Shown here one piece after another: positions 28,602 to 36,391 of a stretch of DNA of 64,000 nt (position 1 is the stretch's first letter; the number at the start of each line of letters is the position of its first letter). Origin of the DNA: Virgisporangium ochraceum (GTDB lineage Bacteria; Actinomycetota; Actinomycetes; Mycobacteriales; Micromonosporaceae). Made by a program: the position numbers and the translations under genes. The DNA lies in NCBI RefSeq assembly GCF_016863655.1, contig NZ_BOPH01000041.1, positions 1-64,000 on the forward strand, in the 5' to 3' direction. The notes beneath the pieces are model-generated. The model ran no database searches. It was not told where the DNA came from and saw nothing but the letters and a program-made list of their open reading frames with translations.

Positions 28602-28607
28602 GTTATG
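28590..28607. promoter_or_regulatory. LysR-type dyad at the lysR start
   Basis: CATAAC and GTTATG arms flank six bases (CCGCAT). The dyad overlaps the possible lysR starts and lies about 80 bp from the start of the divergent transporter operon. LysR proteins typically autoregulate from such sites. Confidence 0.5.
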
Positions 28608-28684
28608 GGGAGATGGGACTCCTTGTCCTCCGCCGACCGGCCCCAAGCTAGGTAAGTAACGGCACCGAACCAACAGGAGAGCCG

Positions 28685-29809
28685 ATGCGAACGGTCCACC
28701 CCCGCGTCGAGGAGGCCGTCGACACCCTCGACCTCAACCCGGTCACCCGGCGGCGGCTGCTGTCGGGCGCCGGGCTGAGCAGTGCCGCGCTCGCCGCGGG
28801 CGCGCTGCTCACCGCCTGCTCGGAGAACAAGGCACAGGCCGGCGCCGCCGGCAACTTCCCGGCGACGCCCAAGTGGCGCTTCGTCTTCGTCTGTCACGTC
28901 ACCGCCCACCCGTTCTTCACACCCACCCAGTACGGCATCGCCGACGCTTGCGCGCTGCTCGGCTGCGACTACCAGTGGACCGGCTCGCAGAACGCCGTCG
29001 TCGGCGAGATGGTCAACGCGACGAACGCCGCCGTGTCGGCGAAGGCGAACGGGATCGCGCTCGCGGTCACCGACGCGCGGGCGTTCACCGACCCGGTCAA
29101 CAAGGCGCTCGACGCCGGCATCCCGGTGGTGAGCTACAACGCCGACGGCGAGCCGGGGAACCCGGGCACCTCGCGGCTGTCCTACATCGGGCAGCCGTTG
29201 TACGACTCGGGCCGCTCGCTCGGCACCAAGCTGCTGGAGAGCAAGTTCAGCGGCGGCGAGGTGGTGTGCTTCATCGCCACGCCGGGCTCACTCAACATCC
29301 AGCCCCGCAGCGACGGCGCGCGCGACGTGCTGAAGGAGTCGGGGACCAGCCACACGTTCACCCAGATCGCGACCGGCACCGACCTCCCCAACGAGCTCAA
29401 CGCCATCGAGGCGTACCTGGCGGGCCACCCGAACGCCAAGGGGCTGCTGGCCGTCGACGGCGGGTCGACCGACGCGCTGGGCAAGGTGGTCGCGAAGCTG
29501 AAGCTCAAGGACAAGGGCGTCATCGCCGGCGGGTTCGACCTGCAGCCCGGCACGCTCGAGAGCGTCAAGGGCGGCAGCCTCGACTTCACGATCGACCAGC
29601 AGCCGTACCTGCAGGGCTTCCTGCCGGTCATCGCCCTGTATCTCTACAACCTGTCCGGCGGGCTGGTCTCGCCTCCCGACACCAACACGTCGCTGTCGTT
29701 CGTCACCAAGGACAACGTCAGCCAGTTCAGCGACGTCAAGACGCGTTTCGAAGGTTCGGACACGGCGCAGAAGGTCGTGACGCGCAGCGGCCCGATCCCG
29801 CACAAATGA
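28685..29809 (+). CDS. Sugar ABC transporter substrate-binding lipoprotein (Tat-type)
   Basis: The 374-residue protein has a twin-arginine signal (TRRRLLSGAG at 21-30) ending in lipobox LLTAC with Cys45, so it should be exported folded and lipid-anchored. The mature part is a type 1 periplasmic-binding fold of the ribose/xylose-binding group: VFVCHVTAHPFFTPTQYGI, ALAVTDARAFTDPVNKALDAGIPVVSYNAD, and IDQQPYLQGFLPV near the end. ATG 28685 follows AGGAGA. The permease gene overlaps its stop by 4 bp. Linked arabinan hydrolases suggest a pentose or oligosaccharide ligand, but this is only contextual. Confidence 0.9.
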   Translation: MRTVHPRVEEAVDTLDLNPVTRRRLLSGAGLSSAALAAGALLTACSENKAQAGAAGNFPATPKWRFVFVCHVTAHPFFTPTQYGIADACALLGCDYQWTGSQNAVVGEMVNATNAAVSAKANGIALAVTDARAFTDPVNKALDAGIPVVSYNADGEPGNPGTSRLSYIGQPLYDSGRSLGTKLLESKFSGGEVVCFIATPGSLNIQPRSDGARDVLKESGTSHTFTQIATGTDLPNELNAIEAYLAGHPNAKGLLAVDGGSTDALGKVVAKLKLKDKGVIAGGFDLQPGTLESVKGGSLDFTIDQQPYLQGFLPVIALYLYNLSGGLVSPPDTNTSLSFVTKDNVSQFSDVKTRFEGSDTAQKVVTRSGPIPHK

Positions 29810-30795
29810 CCACGTTGACGATCGCCGCCGCCCGCCGCGGCGGCCAACGGCTTCTCCGGTTCCGCGAAGCCAGCATCCTGCTCGTGGCGATCGGGCTGGC
29901 GGTGTACTTCAACGCCGCCAGCCCGGCGTTCGCCACCGAGGGCAACCTCGTGACGATCTCGCACTATGTCGCGCCGGTGGCGATCCTGGCGACCGGCCAG
30001 GTGCTGCTGCTGATCAGCGGCGAGATCGACCTGTCGGTCGGGCACATGTACGCGCTGGCGCCGTTCCTGATGCACTACGCCATCTCGTTCCACGGCGTGC
30101 CCGTGCTGCTCGCGATCGTGCTCGCGGTGGCGGCGGGCGCCGTCGTGGGCCTGGTCAACGGTCTGGTCACGGTCCGCCTGCACGTTCCGTCCTTCGTGAC
30201 CACGCTGGGCATGCTCTTCCTCCTCAACGGCATCACGCTGGTGACCTCGCACGCCTACCCGGTACCGATTCCGGAGGCGGCGCGCGGGGTGGCGTGGTGG
30301 CTGGGCGCGGCGCCCTGGGCGGAGATCACGTGGGCGCTCGCGATCGTGCTCGCGTTCCAGGTCGTGCTCAGCCAGACCCGGTGGGGCCTGCACACGGTGG
30401 CGACCGGTGGCAACCAGCACGGTGCCGGCGAGGCCGGGGTGCGGGTCAACCGCATCAAGATAGGCAACTTCATGATCGCGAGCATGCTCGGCGCGTTGAC
30501 GGGCGTCCTGGAGGCGTTCCGCATCAACTCGATCGAGCCGCTCGCGGGCGGGTCCGGGATCATGTTCGCCTCCGTGGCGGCGGCCGTGATCGGCGGGACG
30601 GCGTTGGCGGGCGGATCGGGGACCATCGTGGGCGCGCTGCTGGGTGCGCTGGTGCTCGGCATCCTCCGTGACGGGCTCAACCTCGTGGGGGTCAACGCCG
30701 ACCGGTTCGACCTGATCCTCGGCATCGCGATCCTGCTCGCGATGATCCTCAACGTGTACCTGGCCCGCCTCCGGACGAAGGGCACGCTGCGATGA
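29806..30795 (+). CDS. Sugar ABC transporter permease (RbsC/CUT2 type)
   Basis: The 329-residue integral membrane protein has about eight to ten hydrophobic helices. GQVLLLISGEIDLSVGHMYAL (residues 65-85) is the signature of ribose-type permeases, and AVIGGTALAGGSGTIVGALLGA near 260 is the conserved second motif. It would form the channel for the sugar captured by the upstream lipoprotein. ATG 29806 overlaps the previous stop (ATGA) and its own stop overlaps the next start, so the three genes are translationally coupled. Confidence 0.92.
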   Translation: MTTLTIAAARRGGQRLLRFREASILLVAIGLAVYFNAASPAFATEGNLVTISHYVAPVAILATGQVLLLISGEIDLSVGHMYALAPFLMHYAISFHGVPVLLAIVLAVAAGAVVGLVNGLVTVRLHVPSFVTTLGMLFLLNGITLVTSHAYPVPIPEAARGVAWWLGAAPWAEITWALAIVLAFQVVLSQTRWGLHTVATGGNQHGAGEAGVRVNRIKIGNFMIASMLGALTGVLEAFRINSIEPLAGGSGIMFASVAAAVIGGTALAGGSGTIVGALLGALVLGILRDGLNLVGVNADRFDLILGIAILLAMILNVYLARLRTKGTLR

Positions 30796-31553
30796 CCGAG
30801 CTGCTGCGCGCCGAGCACATCAGCAAGCGGTTCGGCCCGGTCACCGCGCTGCGCGACGTGTCGCTGCGGCTGGGCAGGGGCGAGGTGCTCGGGCTCATCG
30901 GCGACAACGGCGCGGGGAAGTCGACGCTCATCAAGACGCTGTGCGGCTTCCACCGGCCCGACTCCGGCCGCATCGTGGTCGACGGCGAGGAGACGACGCT
31001 GCGCTCCGTCGGGCACGCCCGCTCGCTCGGCATCGACACCGTGTACCAGGACCTGGCGCTGGTCGACCAGTTGTCCGTCTACCACAACATGTTCCTCAAC
31101 CGGGAGGTCGTGCGCTGGCCGTTCCTGCGCAACCGGGCCATGCGCAAGCTGGCCCGCCAGCACCTCGACGAGATCGGCGTCGACATCCCCGACGTGACCG
31201 TCGAGGTGGCCCGGCTGTCGGGCGGGCAGCGGCAGGCGATCGCCGTGGCCCGCTCGGTGTACTCGGCGCGGCGCGTCCTGCTGCTCGACGAGCCGTTGGC
31301 CGCGATGGGCGCGAAGGAGGGCGCCCAGATCCTCGACCTGATCGCCGACCTGAAAGCCAGGGGCGACATCGCGATGATTCTGATCGTGCACAACTACGCC
31401 CAGGTGCTCGACGTGTGCGACCGCGTGAACCTGTTGCAGCACGGCACGATCACGTTCGACAAGCCGACCGCGGAGACCTCACTCGACGAGCTGACCGACC
31501 TGGTCGTCTCGGAGTACCGGCGGCGCCGGGCTACGGGGACCGGCGGGAGGTGA
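30792..31553 (+). CDS. Sugar ABC transporter ATPase, single nucleotide-binding domain
   Basis: The 253-residue ATPase shows Walker A GDNGAGKST (about 36), Q-loop VYQDLALVDQ, signature ARLSGGQRQAI (about 138), Walker B RVLLLDEPLAAMG (about 157) and an H-loop in LIVHNY. CUT2 ATPases are usually about 500 residues with two fused domains; this one has a single domain, as in FrcA-like systems, and would act as a homodimer. It overlaps the permease stop (ATGA). Its 3' end overlaps the convergent HxlR gene by 23 bp. Confidence 0.92.
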   Translation: MTELLRAEHISKRFGPVTALRDVSLRLGRGEVLGLIGDNGAGKSTLIKTLCGFHRPDSGRIVVDGEETTLRSVGHARSLGIDTVYQDLALVDQLSVYHNMFLNREVVRWPFLRNRAMRKLARQHLDEIGVDIPDVTVEVARLSGGQRQAIAVARSVYSARRVLLLDEPLAAMGAKEGAQILDLIADLKARGDIAMILIVHNYAQVLDVCDRVNLLQHGTITFDKPTAETSLDELTDLVVSEYRRRRATGTGGR

Positions 31554-32151
31554 ACAGGTAGCCGATGGCGCCGTGGGTCTCGGCCCGTCCGGCGGCGACG
31601 AGGTCGGGCAGCGCGGCCGGGTCGTCGATGAGCTCGTTCAGCGTACGCGGGTCGGTGCGGACAGACCCGTCGGCGTGCTCCGGCTGGCCTTGCGTGACAA
31701 CGGTTTCCCCGTCCCGTGAGGAGACGGTCCAGACGCGGTCGTCGAGTTCGACGCGGAACGTGCGGTGCCCGGGGTCGAGCGAGCCGCGCAGGTAGATGAG
31801 GATCGAGGTGGCGCTGAGCGTGCTCGGCTCCGGTGCCGGCACGCGCAGGCCCCACGCGCCCAGGGCGAGCACGATCGGCTCCAGCTCGCGGCCCCAGTCC
31901 GTCAGCTCGTAGACCTTCGCCGCCCCGGGCGGTGGCAGCGTGCGACGCGCGACGACACCGCGCTCGTGCAGCTCACGCAGCCGGTCGGCCAGAAGGTTCG
32001 AGCTCGCGCCGGGCAGGGCGCGCCGGAGGTCGGTGAAGCGTTGCGGGCCGAGCAGCAGCTCGCGCACCACGAGCAGCGCCCAGCGCTCCCCCACCACGTC
32101 GAGGGCACGCCCGATGCCGCAGGAGTCGGCGTAGGTGCGCGTCGTGGGCAT
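31531..32151 (-). CDS. HxlR family regulator with C-terminal SCP2-like domain
   Basis: This 206-residue protein has an HxlR winged helix (residues 8-98): GIGRALDVVGERWALLVVRE, RFTDLRRALPGASSNLLADR and a wing ending VYELTDWGREL. From about 110 it continues into a sterol-carrier-like domain (STLSATSILIYLRGSLDP..RFTV-type). Such proteins sense small hydrophobic or electrophilic compounds. ATG 32151 lies 6 nt after TAATAT with no ribosome site, so the mRNA is probably leaderless; TTGTTA 18 nt upstream of that -10 box is part of a palindrome, suggesting autoregulation. The divergent glyoxalase-fold gene is the likely target. Confidence 0.88.
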   Translation of the reverse strand: MPTTRTYADSCGIGRALDVVGERWALLVVRELLLGPQRFTDLRRALPGASSNLLADRLRELHERGVVARRTLPPPGAAKVYELTDWGRELEPIVLALGAWGLRVPAPEPSTLSATSILIYLRGSLDPGHRTFRVELDDRVWTVSSRDGETVVTQGQPEHADGSVRTDPRTLNELIDDPAALPDLVAAGRAETHGAIGYLFTSRRSP

Positions 32152-32166
32152 GGTGTGATATTAAAA

Positions 32167-32198
32167 CCTCCAGGTTGTTTTTAACAACTACATGGAGG
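32167..32198. promoter_or_regulatory. Nested palindromes in the hxlR-glyoxalase divergent promoter
   Basis: GTTGTT-TTT-AACAAC (32174-32188) is a 15-bp dyad enclosed by CCTCCA (32167-32172) and TGGAGG (32193-32198). The inner dyad covers the -35 box of hxlR; the outer right arm doubles as the ribosome site of the glyoxalase-fold gene. Binding of the HxlR product here would control both genes. Confidence 0.6.
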
Positions 32199-32202
32199 AC
32201 GC

Positions 32203-32571
32203 ATGGCGCGGCAGGTCGTTCACTACGAGATCATCGGAGCCGACCCGGGCCGGCTCCGCGACTACTACGGCTCGCTCTTCGGGTGGGAGTATGCGGTCGG
32301 CGGCCCGGTCGCCGAACCGGTCTCCGAGGCCGGCAACTACGGCTTCGTCGAGGGCGAGACCATCCCCGGTGGCGTCGGCGGCGGTGCCGGCTACGCGCCG
32401 CACACCGTCTTCTACGTGGGGGTCGACGACGTGGCCGAGGCGCTGGAGAAGGCCGAGAGCCTCGGTGGGAAAAGGGCGATGGGACCGGTGCGCTCGCCCG
32501 GCGGCGACCTGGTCGTCGCCCACTTCACCGACCCGGAGGGCAACCTCGTCGGGCTCGCCGGACCGGCCTAG
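32203..32571 (+). CDS. VOC (glyoxalase/bleomycin-resistance fold) protein
   Basis: The 122-residue protein has the paired beta-alpha-beta-beta-beta modules of the vicinal oxygen chelate fold: VVHYEIIGADPGRLRDYYGS at the start, FGWEYAVGG, and HFTDPEGNLVGLAGPA at the end, the last being the usual metal-ligand strand. Members include glyoxalases, dioxygenases and antibiotic-binding proteins; the exact role is unclear. GGAGG ends 4 bases before ATG 32203. It is divergent from hxlR and overlaps the convergent thioesterase gene by 4 bp. Confidence 0.87.
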   Translation: MARQVVHYEIIGADPGRLRDYYGSLFGWEYAVGGPVAEPVSEAGNYGFVEGETIPGGVGGGAGYAPHTVFYVGVDDVAEALEKAESLGGKRAMGPVRSPGGDLVVAHFTDPEGNLVGLAGPA

Positions 32572-33425
32572 AGCGGCGACGCCCGCAGCAGGCCCTCCTG
32601 GGCGACCGTCGCCACCAGTTCGCCGTCCGGGGCGAAGATTCCGGCGGCGCTCAACGCGCGTCCCCAGGAGGCGACCGGTGAGTGCTGGTCGAACAGCATC
32701 CAGTCGTCGGCGCGCGGGACGCGGTGCAGCCACAGGGCGTGGTCCAGCGACACGGTGTCCCAGGCGTGCCGGTCGTCGCGTTCGCGGCCGATCACCAGGC
32801 CGTGCGGCACGAGTGCGGCGGCGAGCAGCGTGAGGTCGGTGGCGTAGCAGGTCACCGCGGCGTGCACGAGCGGGTCGTCGGGCAGCGTGCCGGCGGCGCG
32901 CATCCAGATCAGGTCGCGCGAGCCACCGTCGACGGTGCGCAGGTCCAACCGGATCTCGACCGCGTCGAACCCGGTCCACATGCCGTCGAGCCCGCCGTAG
33001 CGGGCGACGCTCTCGGCCAGCGACGGCATGGCGGACGGCGGGGGAGCGGGCGGCGTCGGCGTCTGGTGGCCGACCCGGGGCTCGGTGACGTCCGGATGCC
33101 CGAAGGCCACGGACATCCGCAGGATCTCCCTGCCGTCCTGGAGCGCGGCCACGGACCGGTTCGAGCGGGTGCGGCCCTCCCGCACGGTCTCCACCACGAA
33201 CTCGATCGGCACCTCCGACCGGCCGGGGCGCAGGAAGTCGGCGTACAGCGACTGCGGTGTCCGTCCACCCGCGACGGTGCGACCGGCGGCGACCAGCGCC
33301 TGCGCGGCGACCTGCCCGCCGAACACGCGGGGCAGGTCGAGCGCGGCGTTGCGGCCGACGAAGCGGTCGTCGGCCGACTGCTTGAGGTCGAGGACGTCGA
33401 GCAGGTCGGCCAGATCGTGGGTCAC
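32568..33425 (-). CDS. Acyl-CoA thioesterase II (TesB family)
   Basis: This 285-residue double-hotdog protein should hydrolyse acyl-CoA to free acid and CoA. Visible landmarks are FVGRNAALDLPRVFGGQVAAQ near residue 22, HAAVTCYATDLTLL near 190 with the Asp of the catalytic triad, and VATVAQEGLLR at the C-terminus with the Gln. The GTG at 33425 overlaps the DUF1295 stop. It is the last gene of a four-gene operon with thiolase, SDR and DUF1295 genes, fitting a CoA-ester degradation unit where it frees CoA or releases the end product. Confidence 0.93.
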   Translation of the reverse strand: MTHDLADLLDVLDLKQSADDRFVGRNAALDLPRVFGGQVAAQALVAAGRTVAGGRTPQSLYADFLRPGRSEVPIEFVVETVREGRTRSNRSVAALQDGREILRMSVAFGHPDVTEPRVGHQTPTPPAPPPSAMPSLAESVARYGGLDGMWTGFDAVEIRLDLRTVDGGSRDLIWMRAAGTLPDDPLVHAAVTCYATDLTLLAAALVPHGLVIGRERDDRHAWDTVSLDHALWLHRVPRADDWMLFDQHSPVASWGRALSAAGIFAPDGELVATVAQEGLLRASPL

Positions 33426-34228
33426 GCGGCCCGCCGCGGCGGGCGGGGGAGGAAGCCGCTCGTGCGCGCGACGTAGTCGGCGTACGCGTCACCGCGGGAG
33501 CGGGCCATCCGCCGCTCCAGCAAAGCCTTACCGCTCTTGTTCACGAGCATGTACGTCATCAGCACCGGCGCGACCACGGTCAGCAGCCCGACCCAGTGCG
33601 AGCACGCGAGGAGCCACAGCCCGAACCACACCAGGCTGTCGCCGAAGTAGTTCGGGTGCCGGGTCCAGCCCCAGAGGCCGCGGTCCATGAGTTTCCCGCG
33701 GTTCGCCGGGTCGGCCTTGAACCGGGCCAGTTGCGCGTCTCCGACCGCCTCGAACGCGAGCCCGACCGCCCACACCGCGACGCCGATCCACGTGACGACA
33801 CCGACGTTCGCGGACCCGTACATCGCCACCTGGACCGGCAGCGACACCACCCACATGATCGAGCCCTGCGGCCAGTAGATCCACTTGACGACGAACGGCA
33901 CGGTGCGGCCGGTGTTGCGGCGCATCAGCGCGGCGTACCGCGGGTCTTCGCCCTTGCCGTGGTTGCGGGCGAAGATGTAGACGCCGAGGCGGATCCCCCA
34001 GACGGCGGTGAGCCCGAGCACGATCCACCGGCGGGTGTCGTCGCCCTCGCCGAGCGCACCCGACAGCCCGAACGACACGGTCGCGACGACCACGAAACCG
34101 AGGCCCCACACCGTGTCGACGATGCTCTGCTCGCCGCGGCGCAGCGCGTACAGCATCGTGGCGAGCATGGTGAGCGCGACCGCGCCGGCGCTCACGACGA
34201 GGTTGAGTCCGAGCGCTCCCCAGCTCAT
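33422..34228 (-). CDS. DUF1295 / steroid 5-alpha-reductase-like membrane protein
   Basis: This 268-residue membrane protein has about six to seven hydrophobic helices. The conserved C-terminal stretch KLMDRGLWGWTRHPNYFGDS near 200 is typical of DUF1295 and of steroid 5-alpha-reductase and isoprenylcysteine methyltransferase relatives, where the RHPNYFG motif helps bind NADPH or SAM. ATG 34228 overlaps the SDR stop (ATGA) and its own stop overlaps the TesB start (GTGA). In this operon it could reduce a double bond of a hydrophobic substrate, but the reaction is unproven. Confidence 0.88.
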   Translation of the reverse strand: MSWGALGLNLVVSAGAVALTMLATMLYALRRGEQSIVDTVWGLGFVVVATVSFGLSGALGEGDDTRRWIVLGLTAVWGIRLGVYIFARNHGKGEDPRYAALMRRNTGRTVPFVVKWIYWPQGSIMWVVSLPVQVAMYGSANVGVVTWIGVAVWAVGLAFEAVGDAQLARFKADPANRGKLMDRGLWGWTRHPNYFGDSLVWFGLWLLACSHWVGLLTVVAPVLMTYMLVNKSGKALLERRMARSRGDAYADYVARTSGFLPRPPRRAA

Positions 34229-35079
34229 CGCAGCCCCTCCTGTGCGAACTCGACGAACGCGTCGTGCGCCGTGCGGTACTCGTGCGGCTTGCCGCCGCGG
34301 CTGTCGGCGAGCAGCCGTTCCAGCTCCGCACCGTCCATCGTGGACGGATGGTGGACGGTGCCCCACTCGACCGCGCCGGTGGCCCGCAGCGCGCCGTTCG
34401 CCGCCACGATCACCTCGCCGTTGACCCGGCCGGCCGGGTCGACGAGCGCGGCCACCACGGGCGCCACCGACTCCGCGGTCATCACGTCGCGGAAGTGGTC
34501 GTCCATGTTCGCCTCGGTCATCTGGGTGGTGGCGTACGGCAGCAGGACGTTGGTGTACACGTTGCGGGGCCCGCCCTCCCGGGCGATGGTGCGCCCGAGC
34601 GCGATCACCGCGCCCTTGCTCGCCGCGTACGCCGAGACGGTCGTCTCACCGTGCAGGCCGGCGGTGCTCGCCACGAGCACGATGCGCCCGCCTCCATTCG
34701 CGCGCATGTGCGCCGACGCGGCCATCGCGACGCCCGCGGTGCCGAGGACGTTCACGGCGAGCACGTCGCGCAGCGCCGCGACGCTCGACCGGTGGAACAT
34801 CGCCGGACCGCTGACCGCGGCACTGGTGACGAGGAAGTCCAGGCGCCCGAACGTGTCCAGCGCCGTCCGGACGATGCGTTCCCCGGCGTCGGGGTCGCTG
34901 ACGTCGCTGTACTCGGCGCACGCGCGTCCCCCCGCCTTTTCGATCTCGGCCACGACGCGGCCGGCGGAGTCGTTGCGGTTGCTGACGACCACCGCGGCCC
35001 CCCGCGCGGCCAGGTGGAGCGCGAACGCCCGTCCCAACCCCTTGCCGCCGCCGGTGACGATCCCGACGCTGCCGTTCAC
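34225..35079 (-). CDS. Short-chain dehydrogenase/reductase
   Basis: The 284-residue enzyme has the Rossmann motif TGGGKGLG (residues 9-16), NAG-equivalent SAAVSG, catalytic Ser in LVASTAGL and the YxxxK pair in YAASKG (near 153). It resembles multifunctional hydroxyacyl-CoA dehydrogenase-type SDRs that oxidise beta-hydroxyacyl-CoA to ketoacyl-CoA. A C-terminal extension of about 40 residues (HPSTMDGAELERLL) follows the usual core. GTG 35079 overlaps the thiolase stop and its own stop overlaps the DUF1295 start. Next to a thiolase this suggests the third step of a beta-oxidation-like sequence. Confidence 0.92.
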   Translation of the reverse strand: MNGSVGIVTGGGKGLGRAFALHLAARGAAVVVSNRNDSAGRVVAEIEKAGGRACAEYSDVSDPDAGERIVRTALDTFGRLDFLVTSAAVSGPAMFHRSSVAALRDVLAVNVLGTAGVAMAASAHMRANGGGRIVLVASTAGLHGETTVSAYAASKGAVIALGRTIAREGGPRNVYTNVLLPYATTQMTEANMDDHFRDVMTAESVAPVVAALVDPAGRVNGEVIVAANGALRATGAVEWGTVHHPSTMDGAELERLLADSRGGKPHEYRTAHDAFVEFAQEGLR

Positions 35080-36272
35080 GGGACCCGCTCGACGAGGACG
35101 GCCACGCCGAGGCCGGCCGCACCGCTGACCGCGGCCACGCCGTACCGGCCCTCGCGCCGTTCGAGCTCGTCGACGCACTGCCCGACGAGGATCGCGCCGG
35201 TGGCGCCGAACGCGTGGCCCATCGCGATGGTGCCACCGTTGGGGTTCATGCGGTCCGGTCCGGCGTCGAGGTCGCGGCGGAACGTGAGGCACAGCGCGGA
35301 GAACGCCTCGGCGAACTCGAACACGTCGATGTCCCTCGGCTGCAGTCCGGCCTTCGCGATGACCTTCTCGACCGCGTGCTGCCCGGCGGTGAGCATGATG
35401 ACCGGATCCGTCGAGGCGGTGGCCGCGGCGACGACCCGGGCACGCGGGCGCAGGCCCGCCCGGTCGGCGGCGTCCTCCGTACCGAGCAGCACGAGCGCGG
35501 CGGCGTCGGCGAGCGCGGGCGACGTGCCGACCGTGTGACGGTGCTCGATCGGTCCGATCTCCGGGTGCGCGGCCATCGCGATCGCGTCCTGGCCGGACGC
35601 GCCGATCCCCGTGAACGCGGGCGGCAGCGCGGCGAGACCCTCGACGGTGGTGTCCGCCCGGATCAGCTCGTCGCGGGCGAAGCCGCCGACCGGCACCACC
35701 GAGCGCGCGTAGAAGCCGGCGTCCCAGGCTCTGGCGGCCTTGTGCTGGGTCTCCGCGCCGTAGGCGTCGAGCTCGGGGCGCTGCCAACCGTCCTTCGTGG
35801 CGTTGAGGTCGGCGGCGATGCCCATGTGCACCGAGCCGACGCGCGTGATCGTGTCGGGGTCGGTCCACAGGGGACCCTCGTCGGAGAACATCGGTACGCG
35901 CGAGACGCTCTCGACGCCGCCGGCGACGGCCAGCTGGAGGTCGTCGGCCTTGAGGCGGGCCGCGGTCTGTGACACCGCGTCGATCCCGGAGGCGCAGAAG
36001 CGGTTGAGCGTCACGCCGGGGACGCGGTCGCCCCAGCCGGCGAGGAGGGTGGCGGTGCGGGCGAGGTTCGCGCCCTGTTCGCCGTTCTGGGAGGCGAGGC
36101 CCAGGGTGACGTCCTCGACCCGCTCCGGGTCCAGGCCGGTGCGCTCGACGAGCGCGTGCTGCAGGTGTACCACCAGGTCGGTCGGCGTGAGGTGGTGGAG
36201 CGAGCCTTTCGCCGACCCTTTCCCGCGTGGCGTCCGGACAAAGTCCAGGATGTGGACGGCGCGTGAGGTCAC
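35076..36272 (-). CDS. Thiolase (acetyl-CoA acyltransferase) with a changed C-terminal active-site residue
   Basis: The 398-residue enzyme should cleave beta-ketoacyl-CoA to acetyl-CoA plus a shortened acyl-CoA. The nucleophilic Cys is present in NRFCASGIDAV (near 90), as are GGVESVSRVP and the His motif GGTIAMGHAFGATGA (near 345). The C-terminal motif, normally CxGGGxG with the second catalytic Cys, reads VSGAAGLG here, with Ser in its place. GTG 36272 is the best start; the open frame upstream is not conserved. First gene of the operon thiolase-SDR-DUF1295-TesB, divergent from a second thiolase-like gene, with a regulon motif overlapping the start. Confidence 0.92.
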   Translation of the reverse strand: MTSRAVHILDFVRTPRGKGSAKGSLHHLTPTDLVVHLQHALVERTGLDPERVEDVTLGLASQNGEQGANLARTATLLAGWGDRVPGVTLNRFCASGIDAVSQTAARLKADDLQLAVAGGVESVSRVPMFSDEGPLWTDPDTITRVGSVHMGIAADLNATKDGWQRPELDAYGAETQHKAARAWDAGFYARSVVPVGGFARDELIRADTTVEGLAALPPAFTGIGASGQDAIAMAAHPEIGPIEHRHTVGTSPALADAAALVLLGTEDAADRAGLRPRARVVAAATASTDPVIMLTAGQHAVEKVIAKAGLQPRDIDVFEFAEAFSALCLTFRRDLDAGPDRMNPNGGTIAMGHAFGATGAILVGQCVDELERREGRYGVAAVSGAAGLGVAVLVERVP

Positions 36273-36289
36273 TCTGTTAGGTGTAGTCT
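36268..36289 (+). promoter_or_regulatory. Regulon motif copy 1 (at thiolase start)
   Basis: This 22-bp copy starts GTCACTCTGTTAGG and ends TGTAGTCT. It matches the copy at 47565-47586 at 16 of 22 positions. It overlaps the thiolase start codon, a position where a bound protein would block transcription. Confidence 0.5.
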
Positions 36290-36338
36290 CACGCCCCCGT
36301 CTTGGCAAGGGGATCTTCCTCGCCAGAAACAGCTCCCG

Positions 36339-36367
36339 TTGACGACTAACTCTGTCTGTTATAGTAA
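36339..36367 (+). promoter_or_regulatory. Promoter and regulon motif copy 2 ahead of the thiolase-like/oxygenase operon
   Basis: TTGACG (36339-36344), 17 nt, then TAGTAA (36362-36367) form the promoter; TATAGT at 36360 is an alternative -10. The spacer carries ACTCTGTCTGTTATAGT, matching 16 of 22 bases of the motif at 47565, where the same TTGACG-17-TAGTAA layout recurs. Confidence 0.6.
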
Positions 36368-36391
36368 GGACGCGTGAACGGAGGTGCCGGT

